Source: Alkalibaculum sporogenes (GTDB lineage Bacteria; Bacillota; Clostridia; Eubacteriales; Alkalibacteraceae). From it: a stretch of DNA of 54,817 nucleotides. The first letter of the stretch is position 1. Every line of letters begins with the position of its first letter. Below are positions 53,140 through 54,817 of the stretch, in pieces. Made by a program: the position numbers and the translations under genes. The DNA lies in assembly GCF_009362815.1 (NCBI RefSeq), contig NZ_WHNX01000019.1, forward strand, positions 1-54,817. Reading direction: 5' to 3'. The notes beneath the pieces are model-generated. The model worked only from the letters and a program-made list of their open reading frames with translations, was not told the DNA's origin and searched no databases.

Positions 53140-54099
53140 ATGAGTGGGATAAATTTAAAAGGCAAAGTATACGATATTCAAGGATTTTCTATTCAAGATG
53201 GACCAGGTATAAGAACCACAGTATTTTTGAAGGGATGTCCTCTTAGTTGTCCTTGGTGCCATAGCCCAGAGTCACAGGCTTTTGGCTCACAATTAAGTTG
53301 GATGTCAATGAGGTGCATAGGAATAGAACAATGTGGTAAGTGTTTAAATGTGTGTGAAAAGGGAGCTATTACACCGGGAGAAGTAACGAAAAAAAGTGGA
53401 ACTGATGAGGATATCCAGTATGTTCATATTAATAGAAAAATATGTGATAATTGTGGAAGCTGCACTGAAGTTTGTTATCCAGGCGGATTAAGTATGTGTG
53501 GTGAAGAATACACAGTAAATGATTTAGTAGATCGAGTTTCTAAAGATACACCTTTCTATGAACAGTCAGGTGGTGGTGTTACGATTTCTGGTGGAGAAGC
53601 ACTCTCTCAACCACAGTTTGTATTTGAAGTGCTTAAGAGCCTCAAAGAGATAGAAATACATACTGCTCTTGATACCACAGGATTTACTGATGGTAAGAAT
53701 ATTGATGCTGTATTGCCCTATACAGATTTATTTCTTTATGACTTAAAGCATATGGATAGTGTCCAACATAAGCAGGTAGTTGGAGTAGCAAATGAGAAGA
53801 TACTAGAAAATGCAAAACGTATAGCAAAAGCAGGTGGAAAAATTCAGGTACGTATTCCAGTAATTCCACACTTCAATGATTCACAAGATAATATTAGGCA
53901 AACAGGGGAATTTTGTAAATCATTAGGAGAAGCTGTTGTCCTAGTTCAACTATTGCCTTACCATAATTTGGGAATTACAAAATATCAGAGGATATTTGAC
54001 GATGTTAAAGTATTAGAAGCAGAGCCACCATCAGATGAGAAGATTCAGAAATTAAAAGAAATTCTTGAAGATTTTGGTTTAACAGTTACTATCCATTAA
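53140..54099 (+). CDS. Glycyl radical enzyme activating enzyme (radical SAM)
   Basis: 319 residues, ATG after ATAGGAG. Radical SAM motif GCPLSCPWC with C33, C37 and C40 (CX3CX2C). An inserted ferredoxin part has two more cluster sets: C59, C65, C68, C72 and C102, C105, C108, C112. This matches activases of the lyase/dehydratase group, not the short PFL activase. GGVTISGGEAL (near residue 147) is the SAM-binding GGE motif. It installs the radical on G784 of the enzyme encoded just upstream; the two form one operon. Confidence 0.92.
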   Translation: MSGINLKGKVYDIQGFSIQDGPGIRTTVFLKGCPLSCPWCHSPESQAFGSQLSWMSMRCIGIEQCGKCLNVCEKGAITPGEVTKKSGTDEDIQYVHINRKICDNCGSCTEVCYPGGLSMCGEEYTVNDLVDRVSKDTPFYEQSGGGVTISGGEALSQPQFVFEVLKSLKEIEIHTALDTTGFTDGKNIDAVLPYTDLFLYDLKHMDSVQHKQVVGVANEKILENAKRIAKAGGKIQVRIPVIPHFNDSQDNIRQTGEFCKSLGEAVVLVQLLPYHNLGITKYQRIFDDVKVLEAEPPSDEKIQKLKEILEDFGLTVTIH

Positions 54100-54168
54100 A
54101 TGCAATTTAAGTGTATTTTGAAAGGAAAATAGTTTAATTTATATCAGTAAAACTAAAAATATTAGTAT

Positions 54169-54210
54169 AAGTACCCTATAGAAGACAGCAAAGTGCTATA
54201 TAGGGTACTT
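54169..54210. terminator. Terminator between the activase gene and the collagen-like gene
   Basis: AAGTACCCTATA (54169-54180) and TATAGGGTACTT (54199-54210) are perfect 12-bp complements, followed by TTA. It can serve both convergent transcripts. Confidence 0.7.
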
Positions 54211-54241
54211 TTAGATAGGAAAGTTTGACTAACTCGCGAAA

Positions 54242-54817
54242 CTAACTTATCATTTGAATCAATATAGAGGCATTAGAATTGAGTTGAGTTCCTCCTGCTA
54301 AGGTTTGTAAAGTAACTGCAGCACTACTTGTATGGTTTCTTAAAGTCAATACATCACCTGCAGCTGCTGTGATAATTACCATACCTGGATTAGGTTGAGT
54401 ACCCGCTCCTGAACCATATATAGCACCATCAACGGGAGCACCATTTTGGAACAGAGTAAACTGATTTGGTTCAACACCCGCTACATTAAACCAAACTGCA
54501 TAGTCTCCTGCATTTACAAGGGAGATAGTAGTTGTACCAGGTGCGTGAATGATACCTGGTGTGATTATACCATTATTACTAAAGGGAATATCTTCTTCTA
54601 ATGCAATTACGCCAGCATCGGTATTATAAATATAGGCATACTCTGCTAATCCTTGTAAACCAGCAGGTCCAGTAGGGCCAGTATCACCAGTAGGCCCAAT
54701 AGGGCCAGTATCACCAGTAGGCCCAATAGGTCCAGTATCACCAGCAGGCCCAATAGGTCCAGTGTCACCAGTAGGCCCAATAGGTCCAGTATCACCAGCA
54801 GGCCCAATAGGTCCAGT
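54242..54817 (-). CDS. BclA-like collagen-repeat spore surface protein, C-terminal part
   Basis: Minus strand, stop TAG at 54244-54242, running off the right edge; 191 codons visible. From the edge inwards come Gly-X-Y collagen repeats (GPTGDTGPI and GPAGDTGPI), then [17 protein letters not shown], and a globular end of about 135 residues closing with [19 protein letters not shown]. This is the TNF/C1q-like C-terminal domain of BclA-family exosporium glycoproteins. It trimerises; Thr in the repeats are likely sugar sites. The start and membrane/basal-layer signal are outside the window. Confidence 0.88.
   Translation of the reverse strand, partial: TGPIGPAGDTGPIGPTGDTGPIGPAGDTGPIGPTGDTGPIGPTGDTGPTGPAGLQGLAEYAYIYNTDAGVIALEEDIPFSNNGIITPGIIHAPGTTTISLVNAGDYAVWFNVAGVEPNQFTLFQNGAPVDGAIYGSGAGTQPNPGMVIITAAAGDVLTLRNHTSSAAVTLQTLAGGTQLNSNASILIQMIS
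54665..54817. repeat. 27-bp tandem repeat encoding collagen triplets
   Basis: Five or more copies of a 27-bp unit (nine residues, GPTGDTGPI or GPAGDTGPI) continue past the edge. The units differ at a few third-codon positions and at the Thr/Ala site, so the array expands by copying and then drifts. Confidence 0.9.

Noticed and set aside
54665-54817. CRISPR or other non-coding tandem array
   Set aside because: The 27-bp units are in frame, without spacers, and encode Gly-X-Y triplets.

Overview
The window is AT-rich DNA from a spore-forming, anaerobic-looking member of the Bacillota, most likely class Clostridia. The signs are strong AGGAGG-type ribosome binding sites, corrinoid and glycyl-radical chemistry, a DUF4489-type protein, and the end of a BclA-like collagen-repeat protein typical of spore surfaces. 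I cannot name the genus. No tRNA, rRNA, CRISPR array or intact insertion sequence was seen.

Layout. 0-3.6 kb: the tail of a corrinoid protein, a uroporphyrinogen-decarboxylase-like (MtaA/CmuA class) methyltransferase, a decayed copy of such a gene's 3' end, and an old-yellow-enzyme/4Fe-4S/FAD reductase. 3.6-6.5 kb: a YtrA-type GntR regulator with an ABC transporter operon on the minus strand. 6.7-8.2 kb: a HAD phosphatase and a stand-alone HD-GYP protein.

8.4-28.6 kb is the centrepiece, a 20-kb metal-chelate (metallophore) uptake island. It holds three heterodimeric exporter-fold ABC pairs of the YbtPQ/IrtAB type, two complete ECF modules (S component of the Trep_Strep/MptD type, EcfT, fused double ATPase), the fossil of a third ECF module, two AraC-family regulators and a DtxR-family metalloregulator. 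No metallophore synthesis gene is present, so it reads as an import system for chelates made elsewhere. Four intergenic regions carry the same 16-bp palindrome, GTTAG-N6-CTAAC, three of them right at a predicted transcription start. Two operons also share a gap-free 57-bp block with 21-bp-spaced direct repeats ending at the -35 box. Together these suggest dual control: repression by the DtxR-like protein and activation by the AraC proteins.

28.8-34.1 kb: a nitroreductase, a MacB/LolCDE-like ABC transporter with a TetR regulator, and a short-chain dehydrogenase. 34.4-37.7 kb: two lipoproteins (one with a possible flavinylation motif, one rhodanese) probably controlled by the adjacent Crp/Fnr-type regulator through a perfect TGTGAC/GTCACA palindrome; a 47-residue ribbon-helix-helix protein with its own operator; and a DUF4489 protein. 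38.0-44.0 kb: a ZIP metal transporter, a cysteine-rich small protein, a second methyltransferase, an MFS symporter and a PucR-type regulator. 44.2-46.4 kb: a complete polar amino acid ABC transporter. 46.7-50.5 kb: an acyl-ACP thioesterase, a stand-alone MrpD/NuoL-like subunit, an ABM monooxygenase, a B3/B4-domain protein and a small membrane protein. 50.7-54.1 kb: a glycyl radical enzyme of unassigned substrate with its activase. 54.2 kb to the edge: the collagen-like protein on the minus strand.
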